Positions 25,397-38,879 of a stretch of DNA of 64,000 nucleotides are shown piece after piece; position 1 is the first letter of the stretch, and each line of letters begins with the position of its first letter. The stretch is from the NCBI RefSeq assembly GCF_041296385.1, contig NC_091022.1:25501967-25565966 (forward strand), written 5' to 3'. Below the pieces are notes generated by a model, which saw only the letters and a program-made list of their open reading frames with translations, did no database searches and had not been told where the DNA came from. Both the position numbers and the translations under genes were made by a program. The stretch is from Aphelocoma coerulescens. Lineage: Eukaryota > Chordata > Aves > Passeriformes > Corvidae.

Positions 25397-27379
25397 AAGG
25401 AGAACTGATGCCACTACTTTCTTGTAAAAGGAAGAAGTCACTGTCTAAACATGTTTTAGTCAATTACTGGAACATTTGGAAGTCCCTGTTCCTCGGAACA
25501 TCCTGAAATCAGTTTTCCCAATAAAGAAAGGACATCTCATTTATGCACCTAACATACAGACCTGGATTTTTCTAGACTCACCATGCCCCTGCTCTTCACA
25601 AAGCAGCTTTCTTAGCAGCTGAGCAGCACCTCTGCTGCTGCCACAAATTAACTAGAAGGGACATAATACAGGAATTGTCACAAGCATGCAGTGTTTTGTA
25701 ACTCGAACTACCTCACACCTTGCAGATGCAGCTTTGTTTGTCTATGTCTGAGCATAGAGCGGCAATAGGGGATGCACAACATAAGGTCACCCCAAGACAG
25801 ATGCACATCAAACAAACTCAACCTTCTTGAGCCCCTGTGAGCTGTTCTACAGTCTGGATTGATTTAATCCTTTTTATTTGCTTTTGTAAGAGATGCAGCT
25901 CATACAAAAAACTTGGCAGTCCTTAGCTTAGTACAGGGTCCTACCAAAACCAAAAAGTGGGTTGTTGTGATGGGGAGAGAAATTAGAAAGAAAACCCAAA
26001 CAATACCACAGAGGGCAACTTCATTAGCTTTGCCACTCACAAAAATCCCTCTTTATTATTGAATACTCCCACAAATTCTTTCCTAACTTACATTTAGTCA
26101 CCAAACACTAAGTTTTAACATTATTTGTTAACTGCAATCTGCTCACACCAAATATTCACTGATCTTTGCCCATGACTGGTTATTTATTTTGCTCAGTATC
26201 CCTCCTGTTTCCTTATTCAATTCCTAATGCTTTCTGACTTCATAATGGTATAATATGACTCATAAGAAGCAAATAATGAAGAGCAATTAACAATTGAAGT
26301 CCAAGCACAGTTATTACCTACAGTTTGGACTTCATGGTCCATCAGTCAGTCTCCAGACACTTTGAGCAAATAAGTAACATGATGCTACTCCTCAGAAAAA
26401 ATATGTTCGCCTCTTGTATTCATAAAACATTGTTCCTAAATCAAAGTATTATGGTACAATATTTCGAAACCTTCTTTTCAGCACTAACAGTGCTAGTGAA
26501 ATTGCTGGCTGAAGGATTTGTTAGCAAAAGAGGGAGCTGCAGCCTTGTAAGTAGGAGATGTGTGCTACTCAAGGATATGTGCCATGGTAAGATTGATCCA
26601 AATTGGTTTACGTGACAAATGGTTTCTCTTGTTTGTGGGAGCCACTGAAGGCTGAGAGAAGATACTATTGACTGATGTGAACTAAATTAAGACTTTTGTC
26701 TGAAGAAAGTGGAACATTTTATGGGGGTTATGTGTTCTGTGGTCTAAGACCTCATGAAGACCCAAGGTAGAAACCTATCCAGTGGTAAATACATGTGGGA
26801 GAGAAAAGCTATTTAAGCTAAAGGACACTGTTGGCATAGGAAAGAGAACATAAAGAATAGGATAAAATATGGCTACTAATATAAAATGGCCATGAATAAG
26901 CTCGAGCTGAAAACTGGGAAGAAGGGAAGTGCAGTTTTGTAACACTCTACAACAAGAGGGAGGACAGAGAAGTAAAGAGCAGACAAAAATGATTGGTGGC
27001 AACTTTCAAGATGGAACTTAATGGTGTTTTGGATGTAGGTCCAGAAGGTCCTTCGAGACCGATGTCATCTCTCAAAGGAGTCCTCCACCACTATGAAAAA
27101 GAGTTCAATAATGTGAAACTAACCTTTAACCAGAGAAATTTGGGGAACATAGAAAGCCAATCCCAGTTTACAGTGTTGTGCTTCTGGTATCTGTCATCGT
27201 TACCTTAAAATCACAGTCTATTTTCTGTTAGAGAATGTGCATGGAAATTATCCTGATGCAAAACCAGCCCCAGCAGCAGATCACAACAGTGGCAAGTTAC
27301 TCCTGTGTGTGTAAAATATGGCTGGAAAACTGTACATACACTTTGTTACTTGTCATGGCAGTTTATTTCTTTTCTTTCT

Positions 27380-27860
27380 TCTTTAAATCAATCATTTGAC
27401 TCCCCTCAAATATCAACCTTTAGACGCAGGAGGCATTTATGCAGGCAGGCTATTACTGTATCCACCCAGACCTCCACGCTGATTGTGCAGATTATATAAA
27501 CCTTTTGGTTACATTAGCACCTGAATATGATTTATGAGGGCAGACGGGAGATGGTGATTGACCCGCTTTCATGAAAGCAGCCTGTTTGCTGTGAAACAGC
27601 TTCCAGCATAAATCATTTTAGACATGCTTTTACACCAGGACTAAATAAACACTCACTTACCCCTGGTACCTGCTAATATGTTAACAAGTAATGTCCTCAA
27701 ACAGCCTCATTATTTGATTACATCCGAGATTGGGGACTTTGTGCTGTTGCTTTCTCCGCCTGCTGGGATCTCACGAGCCCAGACACATTAACTCACTTGA
27801 ATACAGAGAGAAAGTGGGAGTTTTATCAGCCTCCATTATCAACCCAGGATAACAAAATAC
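27380..27860. promoter_or_regulatory. Possible conserved non-coding element with hairpin motifs
   Basis: This is non-repetitive sequence with many AT-rich factor-type words, a perfect 14-bp palindrome at 27565-27578 (gctttcatgaaagc) and a ctgttt/aaacag inverted pair close behind (27583-27598). There is no coding signal. The texture resembles conserved enhancers in gene deserts. Conservation is not visible here, so this is inference. Confidence 0.33.
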
Positions 27861-28211
27861 AGCATAAGGGCACTTATGATCTCATGGCTGAAGTATTATA
27901 ATGCAAATGTCTTAATCCCTGCAGTTCTCAACGCTGCTGTTGCCATGTCTTTGGGTCAGTAACATGGTGCAGGGTTAATTAAGAAAGACAAATACAGTAG
28001 AAACAAGGGAAGCTGGAGGGGTGCCTGCATCCCATTCCTGCCTGCTCTTGTGACCAGTGCACTCTTGGCCTGCGGAAGTTGTGCCCAGCTGCTGCAATCT
28101 GAGCTAAACACCCTTCTTCAACACAGATACCGAAGTGGACCATGGCTGAGGGTGATGCTGGGTCCCTTGTGACAGAGGAAAGTAATCACCTAACAGGGAG
28201 GAGAAGCAAAG

Positions 28212-28232
28212 ACACACACACACACACACACA
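28212..28232. repeat. (AC)n dinucleotide microsatellite
   Basis: About 10.5 perfect AC units, seen directly. Confidence 0.95.
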
Positions 28233-30740
28233 AGACAGTTTTTATAACCAGTGCAGATTTCAGTTCCTGGCTTTGCTGCTGAGGTAATGCTGATGATGAC
28301 CAGCTCCAGATGAACTCTTCTAAACTCTATCTCTGCAGGTAACCATCCCTGTGTGCAGGCAAACACAAAGCCAGGCAATGAAGCTGGGCCAGCACAAACC
28401 ACGGTTACCCAAGGTTATATCACTTTTCTCCTTTCGTGGCTCAAGATTGTCAACATCGACAGCTGGACTCACTTATTCTATATAACATCATTATTTGGAT
28501 TTTACTCTGATGTGTTAACAGGCCTCACAAGCCACTTGGGGATCAGACCTTTTGTCAGCAGGAGGCTCTTTCCAGCATCACTGGTTTTAGGTGTTTTGGG
28601 CACTGAAGGATGTTGCAGAAAGTGCAGGAACTCAGCTTATATAGAGAAAAAGGAGAGAAAAAGAGATCCATGAAATAAGAGAGGGAAACAGCATTTTGGG
28701 AGTTACATAGCTTTTATACCCAAAATATGGTGGCAATGGTTTGTTGGTAGCATCAGCTGCCAGAAGCACCTTCAGTGATTTCAACAAGAGATGAGGGCCC
28801 CCCCAAGATACTTTATCAGCTCAGCACGACAACAGCTGGGAACTTACACGGAGTTATTCACTGACCTTTCAGGAAAATCAACACACTTCTTGTAGTCCAT
28901 TGAACTGCACTTTTGCTTTCTTGGGTGAAGGAGAGTATGGGCCTCTGTATGGCCCATTTGGGAGCCCTTGGTGGAGGGGAGAGGAGGATGGAATGGATGC
29001 CTCCATCCCATTCAGGAGTTCAAATGAGGGGCCAGGCCTTACCTGCAAGCTGAAATTCCTATTAATGTGAGCCTGAAGCTAAACCCATGTAGACATGTCC
29101 CACCTCTGGGCTTTGAGGACATCCTGGTACCACTAAACTGTCCTTTTTAACACACAGCAGAATCCATCTTTATGTTAATATCTGGGAAGACATCAAGGAA
29201 GGTTAACTCTAACTGATAGACACACAAGGGTGCTTCTTGCTACAAGAAGAAAATCAGGCCTGTATTGCCAGGAAATTGTCCCCATTTTCAAGATAGTTAT
29301 CTGAACTCAGAAGTTTAAGAAATCCTTTGAAGTTATCAGTAACCAAAAGATTTCAAATTTTGTTTTCCCAACTCTGATGGAGCTGTGCCATATTTTACAA
29401 CATGAGGTAGATTCAGACCCTGACTCAGGAAATCTTCCTACTGCAGGAAAATGTCAGAAGTACATATGAGCCCTGTTGTAGTGAAAAGGACAAAAACCCA
29501 TCCTTGAAGTCAAACACAGATTTGGATGTTTTTCTGAATCAGGCCCTAAAAGCAAACTTCACCAACACATTGAACTCCAGACACTCCTTTACCTAGGACT
29601 ACATTTCCCCTCATCTCTGATAAGAAAGGTTAGCAAAACTGATAAAGGTGAACACTGAACAGAGACTATTTTTATTTTATTAGATTTACTTTGCACCTCA
29701 CATTTATCGTGGCTGTCCTAGCAGTGATGCTGTCCTAGCCATGATGTAATCTGCAATTAACTAGTCTCCTTTTGTCAGCCTACATCATCAAAGCCTGTTT
29801 TTATGGAGTGCTAAGTCTAATATTTACAGTGTTAAATACTTGGACAATATTTAAATTGGTTTCATCACATACTATATTTAGATGGAGTGATATTGTCTGG
29901 TTAACAGCAATGAAAACAATTCCGTTCTTTTGGGGTTTATATTTTGAGTGGGTATTAGGTAACTGGAAAATATGGTCATTATATTTGTCTAACATTTCTA
30001 CAAGTTGTAACATGGCATTTCAATTTGGGCTTTAACTCATGAATTATCCGTAGGCAAAACTTTTGAGAAGTTTCCAGGTTCAACATGCAAACAAGAGCAG
30101 AGTTCAGTGGCATGTCTGAAAGGAAGGCAGTTTAATATTTATACACATACACAGAAAACTATGAAGACATTTTTCAGGACCTTTTCTTTCCAGCAATGCT
30201 TCTGTTACACAAAGCCTGCTCCAAAGGAATTTTTAATGTCAAACAAAAATCACAATTAATGTGTGATCTAATCCCAGTCTCACAGAGACAGACAGCACTA
30301 AGTTTCTGGATATTGCTCCTTGGAGTTTTTATTTGTCCGTGTGATTCATGTTTATCTCCACTTGTAGCTTATGTGGGCAATCTTGCCCATAGTCTCTGAG
30401 CAATTTTGTTCTTCAAATCAAAAGCCTTGCAGCTGTGCTGACTTCTCATCCCCAGCAGCAAAAACCCCCTTCAAACAATGAAGATGTCTCCATTCTTCAA
30501 AGTAGAGATATTTTCAGATTTTTTCCAATGTTTATGCATTAGAGAAACTGCTATAATACTTTTTTTTCTTCCCAAATGCAGGCAATACCTTTTGCCTTCT
30601 TTCCTGTCTTTAGGTTTTCTTTCTTTTCCTGGTGTTGGTGTTAAGGCATCTTCCCATCTCAGTTATGTGATTTCCAACTATCCCACAGAGTCAGTCATTC
30701 CTCTCCTGGATGATCAGAGTCACAGGCTCTGCACCAGAGT
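28233..30740. other. Intergenic DNA with a 17-bp tandem duplication
   Basis: Two adjacent 17-bp units at 29712-29728 and 29729-29745 both begin gctgtcctagc and differ at two positions. An 87-codon open frame at 29772-30035 gives a hydrophobic-looking peptide but has no recognisable family, no splice context and a competing frame on the other strand. It is taken as chance. Confidence 0.5.
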
Positions 30741-30850
30741 TTCTGCACAAAACTACAGTCAGACTACAGAAAAGTAATTTTGTTAGTTATCATCTGAAAT
30801 GTTTCTTCTTTTGGGAAGTCATAGGCTTCTGAGGTTTGAAATCTGCCTGT
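30741..30850 (+). repeat. 110-bp direct repeat, copy 1
   Basis: The segment starts 'ttctgcacaaaactacagtc' and ends 'aatctgcctgt'. It aligns without gaps to 31181-31290, exactly 440 bases downstream, with three mismatches (30763, 30806 and 30810). It is non-coding and no transposon family was recognised. Confidence 0.95.
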
Positions 30851-31180
30851 GCCATATGTTGGCTCTTGTCTGCCAGAAACTTCTGCTCATAATTGTCTCT
30901 AGTTCTATGCAAGAAGCAAAACCACGAAGGGGGGTGGCACAGGAAAGGATTTTCTCCTGACTCTTCAAAAGGACTCTGCTCACAAATCCATGACTTTGAC
31001 TCAGCTTTGTTGAGCCAGGTCTCTATGCAGAGGATCTCATCAACAAGAGGGAGCTGTAATCCCTTCAGACAGCCCTTTGAACAGCCCAGGAGCTCTTTGA
31101 CAGAGCCTGACGTAACTTCTGGAACACGGGAAACTGTTAATCACCCATTTTATTTGGTTTTAGCAGGTAGAAGTAAGAGA

Positions 31181-31290
31181 TTCTGCACAAAACTACAGTC
31201 AGGCTACAGAAAAGTAATTTTGTTAGTTATCATCTGAAATGTTTCCTCTCTTGGGAAGTCATAGGCTTCTGAGGTTTGAAATCTGCCTGT
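31181..31290 (+). repeat. 110-bp direct repeat, copy 2
   Basis: This is the partner of 30741-30850 with about 97% identity. Sequences diverge abruptly beyond both ends, and the 330 bases between the copies are unique. It may be a partial tandem duplication (440-bp unit plus 110 bp), or the direct ends of an inserted or deleted element. No target-site duplication was seen outside the pair. Confidence 0.95.
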
Positions 31291-34200
31291 TATTTAAAAA
31301 TAACTTGGGTGTCTCCATCTTTCAGAGTGTCTAACTGAAAGGAAAACTTGCTCATCCCATAAATAACTGAGCAAAAATCATCAGCAACCAAGTACAGTAT
31401 GTTTGAATTCACCATCCCTGGTAGATCACTTGCAGTCCATGTGGCTCCCCCCAGTCCCCTCACTAGCTCAGTATTCCCGAAGGAAGTGTGTCAAACAGGC
31501 AGCCTTTTCTTTGGTTTGAATACCAGTGCCAAATTGTCCAGGGCTAATAGAGCCCCTGCACAGCCACTTGCAATGTGTGCAGAGCCTCAGCAGCATTTAT
31601 CTGTTCTCTAGATGTTTATGAACTATCCACTGCTACAGAAGTGGACACCCCTGTAAGACATTTCGTTTCCTACAAAGGAAATGTCGTGCTGCATGCTCCT
31701 TCCACAAACACTGATCTTGTTGCCTAAAACATGCTCGAGATGCTTAGAAAAGGTTTGAGTGGCCAAAGTTGGAGTTTTTTCTTGTTTTGAATTCTGTCCT
31801 TGATTTTGCATCTTGGATCTCAGTATTCAGTGCCTGGCAAATGCACTCTTAAATTGAAGTCTGGAAATCCCTGATGAAAAAGTCACAGAATGTTGTAGCT
31901 GTGGGAAGGATAAAGATCTGGGAACCAGTGCCTTTGTATCTTATTTCCTATTTTCCACGTGGCACCATGTCATTTTTGTATAAATTACTTTTTGTAAATT
32001 ATATAAAATGTATTTTGCAGCTTTCACTAAGTAAGACAGTCTTTTGCATTTTCTCTTGAAGAAAATCTCCTTTCCCCAGCAATCTTCAGGACGATTAGTG
32101 AAACTTTCAAGATATCGTTGTTTGTACAAAACAAAAAAATCTTGAGTTTATTTCAGGGTTTTCTAAAGCATTGGGCTGGTTTGGTAAAATGAAAGGGAAA
32201 GGCTTATTCATATTCCTTAAAGTAATTGTGTTTTAATTTAAAGATGTCCAAATTTTATGGCAGTCTTTATTTACTTTCACTTAGCTCTTAAAGAACAAGT
32301 ATGACTTCCAGATTTGCTACAAAGCAAGTAAAAAGGCAGTAAATGTAAACCAAACTGTGATTAAGAGCCTGATTCTGCTGATTAAAATCACTGGTCAAAC
32401 ATACTCTGACTCCAGAGATCAGATCTGAACCTTTACTGCACTGGATCCTCTCCAAAACTCACTAATGTCAATAGGAGTTTTTCTTTTGAGCTCAGTCACT
32501 GGGTGTCTGTCTGCCTTTTTCTCTCTTAAATTATAAATCACCAGGAGGAGTTTAATCTTGCAGTTTCCAGTGCCGGTGTGACATTTATTTTAACTCTGGC
32601 TGTTGACAAAGCACCCTGCATCCTGCATTTCCCTTCTGGCAATCACATGTCTATTCTAACTCACATGCTGCATTCTGTCGGGGATTTTATTTTACTTGTC
32701 CTCTGCTTATTGCCATTCACTTCTCCAACCCTTCCTTTTCATCTGTCCATCACATTTGGCAGGAAGAAAAATGGATCTATTTTGCAATACCAATTTCAGT
32801 GCCACTTGCCAGTCCAAATAGGAGTTGTGTATCTAACACACCATACAGGGGCTCAGTTTCTGGATTTTGTCACAAGAGCTGTATTTTCTCAGCAGCTTAT
32901 TAACAGTGTGTGTTTGGGGTGAAAATTAAGCAAATGGAAAAAGGATGTCACAGCAAGGAGCTGTGTTGCAACACTTGGGTTATTATATTGCATTAAGTTA
33001 AACAAAGACTGTTTAGCCATGTTATGACTATGATTCTCATTCATTCCAGTCTCTCAAGAAAATATATTTGAAAAGAGGCAACTTTGCTCAGTCAATTTCC
33101 CCTTGGTCAAAATGCTCCCAGGTGCCACTCCTGTGAATTTGACAGGAAAAAAAAAAAAGGGTTAATGGAGTAGAGCTTGGGAAGGGGGGCAGGGGGAGAT
33201 TGCCATAACTCTGCTGATGCCAAGAATAAGAAGAATAATGGGAACCGCTGCAGATCGGAAACTTTCTTTCGGTCATTTATCAAGCCCATATTATTTTCTC
33301 ATCTTTCACTGTCTTTGGAGCACATGTGTCAGGTGAACAAAAAAAGTTACAAGAAATCTTGAATTGCACTCTGCTTTCCTAGAAAAATATGCTGACCATC
33401 CAGCGTGTGCCTGAGGTCAACCATGAAGCTTTTAAACAGTCTCTGGATCCATAAATAGCCCTTGGATAAGGCTGCCAGTCAGCTGAGGAGGCTTTGAATT
33501 TGTCATTCGAGGAAAGAGCCACACAGGATTGCTCAGCACCATCTCTTTGACTGTCTCTTTCCCACATCTGGCCAATGACTTTGTTGCCTAAAGGGGAGCT
33601 GAGCAATTCTGGAAATTGGACTCTAAGTAGAAAACATTCCCACTTCTGCTTCATCACTTGTGTTCATCGGGAAATAAAGCACCGTGATGCTTTTACCACA
33701 TGTGGATTTGAGAACAATTTCCAAATCCCCCATGCCTGAGCCATAGCTTGCTGAACAACTCCCATCAACTACTATTCCTGATAAGGGTAGAAATGATGCA
33801 AGTGGCTTCGATAAATTGAACTTCTTGAGTCCCCTAATTTAAACACAGCTATTCTACCTTGCCAGGGCCCAGCCACTTGGTGGGCTTTAGCCCGAAAGCT
33901 GTCACTGCTCAGAGGAAAGGGACAGCTGTGTCTGACAGGTTGGTGTCACTGATCTCTGTAGAGAAATCAGCCCCCTCGTGTTGCAACATGAGGTGCTGTG
34001 TCCTGTGTCCCTGTAGGATTCCTCACTTCAAGGTCTTGCTTCCAAGTCTTTGCATACAAATCATAGCCTGCAACTCTCTTTTCCTTATCTCCTGACAGGG
34101 GATGCTGCCTGCAGTCTCACAATCTTCTACTGATCTGACAAACACATCTGGTTCCATGCTGCCCTTCATTTCCTACCCAGATTGTGCCCATCTTCTCCTG

Positions 34201-35773
34201 TTCCTGTTCACTCTCAAAAACTCCCTTTGTCTGTAATGCAGGCAGCACCATCCGACCTGTTAACAACCAGGCAGGTGAGGAGCTGTGTCTGGGCTCCTAA
34301 AACACACCCTGCTTGTGACCTGCTGATAATTGCACATCTGATCACAACAGCCACGTTTTTTCAGATTCCATCCACCCATCCACCCATTTCTCCTGTGCAA
34401 GCTGGATCCGGGGCAGGTCTTGAGTGGCATCCGACAGAGAACACTCACCCAGCTTCAGGGTATGAAAAAATGGGCAACACTAAACAATACATGTTGTTAA
34501 GCTGTGCAACTGCTTGCCACAGGAAACTGTGGGTACAAAGGGATTTAGAATTAGCTAGGTAAATTCCTGGAAGCAAAATTCACCAGGGGCTATTAAATAC
34601 AAAGACACTATGTCTGACTCCGGAAATCCCAGCACCACAAATCACTGGCCCTGAGCCACAATCTGTGTGCCCTGATATTGGGCATTAAGTACTGACTACA
34701 GCTGACTGCCATGGACAGGGTACTGGGATGGATGGGCCTCTGGTCCTGACCAGCTCAGCCACTCCTGTGTTCTTTACAAATAGATGAACTGGGACTAAAT
34801 ATCACATTTGGCACTAATGTTTCTGCATTCACCCAGCAGCATTTCTATCACCAGCACTCTCCAAGTGGCTTCTACCACGACATCTGGACATCACGTAGCA
34901 CCTGAAGCACATTAAGCTTTTTCAGCAGGTAATAAACCCCTGGACAGTGTATGGCAGGCAAGCCCTGGTCTCTAAATACCCATCATGGACATTGCTTTCT
35001 CCAGCAATTGCCAAAGCCTGCTTTAGATTAAACTGCTTCAGACCAGCAACTGCAGAAGGGCAAGGCTGGAAAAGGAAGTCTCTCTTGTTTTGTTTGGGTT
35101 CTTGTTTTCCTGCTGATTGGTTGTTTTGTGCTTGTTTGTTTTTTGACAAATTATTTAAAGGACAAGTATGGCTAGACAGCTGAATGCATCAAAAAGGTCA
35201 GCCAATTTCTCAGGCTACTGTCTTTCCAGCTGTTCCATAAGAGAAAAAGGATCAGGCGGGGCTGGATCTCCCTGGTTGCTTTCCACAATGTAAAGTAGAC
35301 TTCTTTGATATAAAGCAAGGGGCTAGGGAGGATGCTGGGGTGGTGATGCCACACAGGATGCCAGCAAGACCATTCTCCTTGTTGGGCAACTGCTCTTCTC
35401 AGAGCCATTCCCAGCATCCTATATCCAGGACTGCTGCCCATCAGCTGTTCAGCTCTGGGTCTGGGAACTGGATACGAACCTGGAGCCTTCCTTCAACATC
35501 TGACTTCACAAACTCCACACATTATAGGGAAGTCTGGGCCACAGCAATGGAAAACTCCTTGTGAGACAGAGGTTGTGCCAGTCTTTCCCCTGCAGCCCTC
35601 ACTCTGGAGGTGCCATGCACGGCTTGCCCAGTTCCACCAGGTACATGAGAACAAATAGACCACTTCAGCTGGGTCTCCCTGAGATTACCCTGGGACTTCT
35701 TCCCCTTTTGTTCTGTTTTCTGGAAATGGGGCAGCTTAGCCTGGAAAGGGTTGCATCAAGCAAATTGATATAG
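31291..35773. other. Intergenic DNA, nothing recognised
   Basis: No exon, RNA gene or clear mobile element. There is a short inverted word pair (gacatttc / gaaatgtc) near 31656-31684 and a CCATCCACC-type short run near 34368-34387. Confidence 0.5.
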
Positions 35774-36340
35774 GAAAGAAGAGAGGAAGGGAAGTGAGAA
35801 GGGAGGGAAGGGAGGGAGGAAGGGAGGAAGGAAGGGAGGAAGGAAGGAAGGGAGGGAGGAAGGGAGGAAGGGAGGGAGGAAGGGAGGAAGGAAGGGAGGA
35901 AGGGAGGAAGGGAGGGAGGGAGGGAGGGAGGGAGGAAGGGAGGAAGGAAGGGAGGAAGGGAGGAAGGGAGGAAGGGAGGAAGGAAGGAAGGAAGGAAGGA
36001 AGGAAGGAAGGAAGGAAGGAAGGAAGGAAGGAAGGAAGGAAGGAAGGAAGGAAGGAAGGAAGGAAGGAAGGAAGGAAGGAAGGAAGGAAGGAAGGAAGGA
36101 AGGAAGGAAGGAAGGAAGGAAGGAAGGAAGGAAGGGAGGGAAAGAAAAGAAAAGAAAAGAAAAGAAAAGAAAAGAAAAGAAAAGAAAAGAAAAGAAAAGA
36201 AAAGAAAAGAAAAGAAAAGAAAAGAAAAGAAAAGAAAAGAAAAGAAAAGAAAGAAAAAGAAAAAAGAAAGAGAAAGGAGAAAATGAAAAGGAAATGGAAA
36301 AGAAAAAAAATAGTAAAAGAAGGAGAAAAAAGCAAGCATG
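35774..36340. repeat. Compound homopurine tract: GGGA/GGAA, (GGAA)n, (AAAAG)n
   Basis: Between pyrimidines at 35795 and 36284 the plus strand has 488 consecutive purines. Order: mixed GGGAGGAA units to about 35977, then about 39 perfect GGAA units to about 36135, a short GGGAGGG bridge, then about 22 AAAAG units to about 36250, then degenerate A/G. All long open frames in both directions here are products of the repeat. The mirror-repeat purine structure can form H-DNA, and GGGA runs can form G-quadruplexes. Runs of GGAA also create dense ETS-type cores. Confidence 0.97.
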
Positions 36341-38879
36341 CATTTCTGATGACAGCTGCACAAACGTGCCTTATTCTGGCAGATCTCTCAATTAAAATCA
36401 AGCCACCCTAATTTAAGGGGAAAATAAACACAGGCCTTATGTTATGTGCTTTGCTTTCAAAAGGAATCAGCCTGAGGAGAGGCAGCAGGGCCCTGAGCTG
36501 GGGATGGCTGGTTCTGAGGGGGAGGCAGGTCCTGCTGGCCCAGCTGCTGCCCCGGTGCTGAGGGGTCTGGGGCAGAGGAGCCCCCACCCTGCAGTGGTTC
36601 TGAGGGTGAGGGGAGGTGGCTGTCCCAGGTAGGTCTGGGGCACACACTCCAGTGCAGTGACCTCGGCTCCTTTTCAACTTAGTCCATATCAGCCAGAGGC
36701 CACGAGGGACAGACTGAACAGTCTGCCCTGACACTGTCCCGCAGGGTGAAGAATTAGGAAGTTCAAGGCACAACCATGTATTCTCATGTTTTTCTTCTCC
36801 CGCACTTCTGAGTAAAAATGAGGACACTTCCTTTGCACACAGCTATTCTAAAACTGCTGGAGAACAGCATGAGGGGCTGCTTTCTGAGCAAGCAGGCTGG
36901 GTGCCACTCACAGGGAAGGCACACAGTCACTGCCATGCTCTGCTCTGCTGCAGTGCTCCTGTGCTCTCCACGATGGGAAAGATGAGCCCTCCCATAACTG
37001 CACAATGCCTACAGCCCTACCTGGGAATAGCAAAACTTACTGAAAAACCTGTCTGTCTTTCTGCTGTTGCCTTTTTTCCTCTTCTCACTGTATTCATGAT
37101 GAAATAAAGAATCACCATCCACCTCTGGATAAGAAATAGCTGAAATCAAATGGGTTAGCACACAGAGTTCCCACTGTGTCTCCCATGTTTTTCTTATAAA
37201 TTTATTTATGGAACAGTAGACATGCTCTGTGCCACATAGCAACCAGATAACATGGTGCAGGCAAACCTCTACAATTAATTCTGGGGCTCTTGTAGACCTG
37301 TCCCAGCCAGGTATGGCTTCAGGCTGCACAGGGGAGCTGCTACTGGGTTGGGATGGAAGAAACAAAACCACCAGCACAGGGATAGGGAATTGTCAAAGGG
37401 TCACTTTCCCAGGCTGGACATCTAAAATGCTCATTTGCTGCACAGAAGGGATCTGCCAGAAGTTTCAGGGGAGAAACAAAGGAAGAATTTAAAGACAACA
37501 GGAAAAAACTGGAAATTCTTCAGCCTAAGCTCTCATGGATTTGGGTCTGGATTGCAGAGGTTCAAGAGATCAAAGCAGCAGCAACCAGAAGGGGCAAACC
37601 AGAGACAGCACACAGATAAAAGAAGAGATGAAAGCCAAAGAAAGCTTGGAGAGGAGGCTGACATTGGTAAATGAGGAACTGGGGCTGAATTAAATGGGTA
37701 GTGCCTGATGTGTTGTCTAGTCCCTTTTTTGGCTCCATTGGCTTCTGCAGAGCTGAAACTTTGGGGGTTGGGGGTGAGGGGAATGGGAAAAAAATGCTAT
37801 TTTCATTTTCTGTCTTTGCCAAGAAAAGCTTCTGTGTGTGAATAATCTCTGTGCTGCCTATGGAAGGAGCCTGTGCAAAGAGCTAGGACAGCAAGGATCC
37901 TCCTGGGGGTAAAAGCTGCTCAGGGGGTCAGTGCAACCCAAACTAAGCACAGGCTGCCCAGAAGTCACCCTGGTGGGACACAGCTTTGTCCTACATGTTT
38001 GACCAGGGATCCAGAGGATGCACAGGGCTTTCTTACACCTCAGGATCAGATGTGGATCCGGCCCTCAGACCACAAGGAACTTTTTTAAGCTGGGGGGTTA
38101 TTTTTTTGAAGTTTGGTATATTTTAATACAAAGCATTCCTGTTGCCTGGCCTGAAAGGGTAACGCAAGCAGGTGCATTAACAGAGCCCATCTTGGCCTCT
38201 TGTGGAAGAAGCAATTATTTAATCAGTGCGTGAGGGATTGGGTGGATCCTCTCACTTTTGCAGCTCCACAAAGCCAGCTCCTCTGGGTGAGCAGGTGGAG
38301 ATGATTCCTTCTCACAGTTGCCTTCTTTGAGAAACCCCATCTGGGCCATCAGCTGGGGGGAGGAGGAAGGAGGATAGAGCAGAGAAGAAGGACATCCCAG
38401 AAGAAGATGTGAAGTTGGAGCAGGGGTTGTGCCACGATATAGTGAGTGAGTCCTGTTGCAGGGCTGACTGTGGTAGAGGGAGGGACATTTATGAGCAGTG
38501 GGAGCTGAAGAGGAAAGGAGCAAGAAAGGATAACAGGGTACTGCTCATTTCTGGGGAACTGCTGCAGTGACGGGTTGTGGGTGAGGCTTTGTTGTGGAGG
38601 GAGAACAGGGATTGCTTCTGTCCTCTGAGTTACTCTGCCTAAAATGCATTTGAGGGCTGGCTGGGACTTGCATGAGCAAGTCTGTGGTGGGATTGGGTTA
38701 GAAAATGACATCTAAATGATTCTGTGGCTTGAGAGGTTGAGCCTGGGGTGAAGGGAGGAGAGATGTGGCCTGTGAATTGGTAGAACTTCTTTTCATTCTG
38801 TTTCCAGTGCCTGGAAGGATAAGCGCCGTGTCTTTCCCCCCCTTTCCTCTCTGTCCTTGTTGGGGCTCCTTGTGCATCC
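36341..38879. other. Intergenic DNA with a GC-rich patch
   Basis: A GC-rich, CpG-poor patch lies at about 36465-36645 and ends in a donor-like 'ccaggtaggt'. No matching exon partner was found. Nothing else was recognised. Confidence 0.45.

Noticed and set aside
29772..30035. 87-codon hydrophobic frame
   Set aside because: It looks membrane-like, but AT-rich DNA yields hydrophobic codons. There is no family, and a competing frame lies on the other strand.
35665..36411. Open frames of 201-232 codons on both strands
   Set aside because: These are low-complexity translations of the GGAA/AAAAG arrays.
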